Positions 59,947 to 64,000 of a stretch of DNA of 64,000 bases are shown piece after piece. Source of the stretch: Cacajao melanocephalus. Taxonomy: Eukaryota; Chordata; Mammalia; Primates; Pitheciidae. Every line of letters starts with the position of its first letter. Position 1 is the stretch's first letter. The translations under genes and the position numbers were made by a program. Location: NCBI GenBank assembly GCA_963573385.1, contig CAUYLG010017796.1, positions 1 through 64,000 on the forward strand, in the 5' to 3' direction. The notes beneath the pieces were generated by a model, which saw nothing but the letters and a program-made list of their open reading frames with translations, was not told where the DNA came from and searched no databases.

Positions 59947-61326
59947 ATGAGAAAGAATCAATGAAGAAAACACTGACAACCCAAAAGGCCAGAGTGATTC
60001 TCTTCCAAATGATTTCAGCACCTCTCCAGGAAGGGTGCAGAGCGGGACAGAGGATGAGATGAACAAATTGACAGAAGTAGGCTTCAGAAGGTGGGTAATA
60101 ACAAACTTTGCTAAGGTAAAAGAGCATGTTCTAACCCAATGCAAAGAAGCTAAGAACCTTGATAAAAGGTTAGAGGAGCTGCTAACTAGAATAACCAATT
60201 TAGAGAGGAGCATACATGAACTGATGGAGCTGAAAAATGCTGCATGAGAACTTCATGGAGCATACAAGTATCAATAGCCAAATCGACCAAGCAGAAGAAA
60301 GAATATCAGAGATGGAAGATTATCTTGCTGAAATAAGGTAGGCAGACAAGGTTAGAGAAGAAGGAATGAAAAAAACCTCTGAGAAATATGGGACTATTTA
60401 AAAAGACCAAACCTACAACAGATTGATGTACCTGAAAGAGATGGGAAGAATGGAACTAAGCGGGAAAACACACTTCAGGATATTGTTCAGGAGAACTTCC
60501 CCAACCTAGCAAGACAGGCCAACATTCAAATTCAGGAAATACAGAGAACATCACTGGATTAGTCTGTTTTCACACTGCTGAAGTTGGGAAGACATACCCG
60601 AGATTGGGAAGAAAAAGAGGTTTAATTGGACTAACAGTTCCCCATGGCTGGGGAGGCCTCAGAATCATGGTGGGAGGCAAAAGGCACTTCTTACATGGCA
60701 GCGGCAAGATAAAATGAGGAGGAAGCAAAAGTGGAAACCCCTGATAAATCCATCAGATCTCATGAGACTTATTCACTGTCACAAGAATAGCACTGGAAAG
60801 ACTGGTCCCTATGATTCAATTACCTGCTTCATCCCTCTCATAACATATGGGAATTCTGGGAGATACAATTCAAGTTGAGAGTTGATGGAGACACAGCAAA
60901 ACCATATCATGCACTAAGATGCTCCATGAGAAGATCAACCCCAAGATACATAATCTTTAGATTCTCCAAGGTTGAAATGAAGGAAAAAATGTTAAGGCCA
61001 GCCATAGAGAAAGGCCAGGTCACCTACAAATGGAAGCCCATCAGACTAATGGCAGATTTCTCAGCAGAAACTCTATAAGCCAGAAGAGAGTGGGGGCCAA
61101 CATTCAACATTCTTAAAAAACGAATTTTCAACCCAGAATGTAATATCCAGCCAGACTAAGCTTCGTAAATGAAGGAGAAATAAAATTATTCTCAGACAAG
61201 TAAATGCTGAGGGAATTCATAACCTCATGACCACCAGGCCTGCCTTGCAAGAGTACCTGAAGGACACACTAAATATGGAAAGGAAAAACCGGTACCAGCC
61301 ACTGCAAAACACACAAAAATACAAAG
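59947..61326 (+). pseudogene. L1 ORF1, disabled and interrupted by an LTR
   Basis: The start at 59947 reads MRKNQ and then an immediate TGA at codon 6, where related L1s carry an arginine CGN-type codon, so CpG decay is the likely cause. Later pieces survive in other frames: 60035-60247 with the coiled coil (RLEELLTRITNLERSIHELM) and 60915-61078 with the C-terminal domain (STPRYIIFRFSKVEMKEKML), which ends in a stop after FSAETL. The 355-bp THE1-type LTR (60555-60909) splits the frame between the RNA-recognition and C-terminal parts. The end is approximate because the usual stop codon region is altered. Confidence 0.9.
60555..60909 (-). mobile_element. THE1-type MaLR solitary LTR inside L1 ORF1
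   Basis: The minus strand starts TGATATGGTTTTGCTGTGTC and ends near CAGACTAATCCA. Plus-strand landmarks are AGACATACCCGAGATTGGGA, CATGGCTGGGGAGGCCTCAG, CATCAGATCTCATGAGACTT and GAATTCTGGGAGATACAATT. The 355-bp length fits a THE1 solo LTR. Flanking pentamers ATCAC (60550-60554) and TGCAC (60910-60914) are probably the diverged 5-bp target copies, since both line up with the same L1 position. Confidence 0.92.
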
Positions 61327-61706
61327 ACCAATGGCACTGTGAAGAAACAGCATTAACTAGTATGCAAAATAACCAGCTAGCATCATAATGATAGAATCAA
61401 ATTCAACCATAAAAATATTAACCTTAAATGTAAATGGGCTAAATGCCCCCAAATAAAAGACACAGACTGGAAAATTGGATAGAGTCAAGACCTGTTTTGG
61501 TGTATTCAAGAGACCCATATCACGTGCAAAGACACACATAAGCTCAAAATAAAAGGATGGAGGAAAATTTACAAAGCAAATCGAAAGCAGAAAAAAGCAG
61601 GGACTGCATAACTAGTCTCTGATAAAACAGATTTCAAACGAACAAAGATAAAAAAACACAAAGTAGGGATTACGTAATGGTAAAGGGGTCAATTCAACAA
61701 GAAGAG

Positions 61707-61975
61707 CTAACTGTATACAGCTAACTATGTAACTATATACAGTTATACAGTAGTATTACATGATTCAGGGTTTTCATGGTTATGCAAATTTAATCATTCA
61801 TTTATTTCTCAGCAGTATTTCCTCAGTATTTCCTATATATAACTGTATATATAACTATATACAGTTATATACAGTATATATATACTGCATATAACTATAT
61901 ATACAGTTATATAGTTAGCTGTATACAGTTAGGTATATATAGTTATATTTTGGTTATATATAATTGAAATATATA
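61707..61975. repeat. TA-rich expansion with 22-bp perfect inverted repeat inside L1 ORF2
   Basis: 61707-61728 and 61911-61932 are exact reverse complements (22 bp; CTAACTGTATACAGCTAACT plus two bases). Between them are many ATATACAGTTATA-type words in both orientations and the 78-bp block copied from 57961. Ordinary L1 has only a few TA units at this point. Confidence 0.95.
61749..61826 (+). repeat. 78-bp templated insert, copy of 57961-58038
   Basis: AGTAGTATTACATGATTCAG onward to CAGTATTTCCTCAG, 74 of 78 bases identical to 57961-58038 with no gaps. It has no place in L1 and is flanked on both sides by AACTATATACAGTTATA words (61731-61747 and 61854-61870). A small 12-bp repeat (AGTATTTCCTC) follows it. 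Confidence 0.97.
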
Positions 61976-62732
61976 CACACCCAATACGGGAGCAACCCAG
62001 ATTCATTAAACAAGTTCTTAGAGGCCCAAAAAGAAACTTAGACTCCCACAAAATACTAGTGGGAGATTTTAACTCCCCGCTCTCAATATTAGATAGTTCA
62101 ACAAGACAGAAAATTTAACAAGGATATTGAGGAAGTAAACTCAGCTCTGGGGCAAGTGAACCTAACAGATATCTACAGAACTCTTCACCCCAAAATTACA
62201 GAATATACATTGTTCTCAGTGCCACATGACACTTACTCTAAAACTGACCACATAACTGGAAGTAAAATGCTCCTCAGCAAATGAAACAGAACACAAATCA
62301 TAAAGAACAGCCTCTCGACCACAGTGCAATCAAATTAGAACTCAGGATTAAGAAACTCACTCAAAACCACACGACTACATGGAAGTTGAACAACCTGCTC
62401 CTCAACGACTCCTGGGTAAAAATAAAATTAAGGCAGAAATCAAGAAGTTCTTTGAAATCAATGAGAAAAAAGAGACAACATACCAGGATCTCTGGGAAAC
62501 AGATAAAACAGTGTTAAGAGGGATATTTATAGTACCAAATGCCCTCTTCAGAAAGTTACAAAGATCTAAAATCGACACATTAACATCACAATGAAAAGAA
62601 CTAGAAAAGCAAGAGCAAAGAAATCCAAAAGGTAGCAGAAGATAAGAAATAACTAAGATCAGAGTGGAACTGAAGAAAATAGAGACATGAAAAACGCTTC
62701 AAAATATCAGTGAATCTAGGAGCTGGTTTTTT

Positions 62733-62759
62733 TAAAAAAAAAAGAAAGAAAGAAAGAAA
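62733..62759. repeat. (A)n(GAAA)n short repeat within L1
   Basis: An A run followed by about four GAAA units in the ORF2 remains; secondary expansion. Confidence 0.85.
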
Positions 62760-63561
62760 TAAGTAGACTGCTAGCTAGACTAATACAGAAGAAAAGAGAG
62801 AAGAATAAAATAGACACAATAAAACAAATAAAAGGGAGATCACCACTGATCCCACAGAAGTGCAAACTATCATCAGAGAATACTACAAACATCTCTACAC
62901 AAATAAACTAGAAAAGCTAAAAGAAATGTATAAATTCCTGGACACATAAATTCTCCCAGGACTAACCCAGGAAAAAGTCAAATCCCTGAATAGACCAATA
63001 ACAAGTTCTGAAATTGAGGCAGTAATTAATAGCCTACCAACCAAAAAAAGCCCAGGACCAGATGGATTCACAGCCAAATTCTACCAGAGGTACAAAGAGG
63101 AGCTGATACCATTCCTTTTGAAATTATTCCAAACAATTGAAAAGGAAGGACTTATTTCTAACGCATTTTATGAGGCCAGCATCACCCTGATACCAAAACC
63201 TGGCAAAGACACAACAAAAAAAGCAAACTTCAGGCCAATATCCCTGGTTAATATCAATGTGAAAATCATCAATAAACTACTGACAAGCCAAATTCAGTAG
63301 CACATCAAAAAGCATATCCACCATGATCAAGTCTGCTTCATCTCTGGGATGCAAGGCTGGTTCCACATATGCAAAACAATAAACATAATCCAGCACATAA
63401 ACAGAACCAATGACAAAAGACCACATGATTGTCTCAATAGATGCAGAAAAGGCTTCTGATAATATCCACCATCCCTTCATGTTAAAAACTCTCAATAAAG
63501 TAGATATTGATGGAACCTATCTCAAAATAATAAGAGCTATTTATGAGAAATCCACAGCTAA

Positions 63562-63657
<96 letters not shown>

Positions 63658-64000
63658 TAAGTTCTGGCCAGGGCGATCAGGCAAGAGGAAGAAATAAAGG
63701 GTATTCAGATAGGAAGAGAGGAAGTCAAATTGTCTTTGTTTGCAGATGACATGATTCTATATTTAGAAAACTCCATGTCTCAGCCCAAAAACTCATTAGC
63801 TGATAAGCAACTTCAGCAAAATCTCGAAATCAACGTGCAAAAATCACAAGACTTGCTATACACCAAAAATAGACAAGCAGAGAGCCAATTCATTCAAAAT
63901 TGCTACAGAGAGAATAAAATATCCAGGAATATGACTTACAAGGGGTGCAAAGGACCTCTTCAAGGAGAACTACAAACCACTGCTCAAGGAAATAATAGAG

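Overview
The window is primate nuclear DNA, most likely human or another higher primate. It is A+T-rich and CpG-poor, and is packed with interspersed repeats: about nine Alu elements, primate-type L1 copies, MaLR and ERVL LTRs, and older MIR, L2, hAT and Tigger relics. Alu and THE1/MST sequences restrict it to primates; the species cannot be settled without a genome search. I found no protein-coding exon set, CpG island, tRNA, rRNA or snRNA gene. The only recognisable coding sequence is decayed L1 ORF1 and ORF2. Open frames outside the repeats are short; the longest (172 codons, 30722-31240, minus) resembles nothing I recognise.

Layout. 1-521 is the 3' part of a minus-strand L1. 1.1-12.98 kb holds scattered Alu, MIR and L2 pieces, an MST-type LTR (10.8-11.2 kb) and an ERVL MLT2-type LTR (12.1-12.5 kb). 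13-27.6 kb is repeat-poor, with one Alu, MIR/L2 relics, two striking inverted-repeat structures (13.3 and 17.4 kb) and two spaced direct duplications. 27.6-30.6 kb is an old L1M split by an AluJ and a younger L1. 30.6-39.8 kb mixes L1M, L1, L2, Alu, a hAT element and sequence I cannot assign. 40.1-42.6 kb has three copies of one sequence, the third inserted in inverted orientation inside an Alu. 43.2-50.85 kb is a three-level nest: a 5.76-kb L1 inside a Tigger-type DNA transposon inside an older L1M. 50.85-57 kb is L1M relics and a long stretch without recognisable repeats. 58.8-64 kb is a near-complete plus-strand L1 that runs off the window and is interrupted in ORF1 by a solitary THE1-type LTR.

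Nothing forms an operon-like or new defence-like system. The unusual content is structural. Several places carry marks expected of replication template switching: a 78-bp block near 57.96 kb copied about 3.8 kb away into the L1 at 61.75 kb, the inverted insert in the Alu at 41.8 kb, and the foldback palindromes at 13.3 and 17.4 kb. Family names come from recognising consensus-like sequence by eye. Boundaries are good to a few bases where target-site duplications are quoted, and otherwise to about 10-40 bases.
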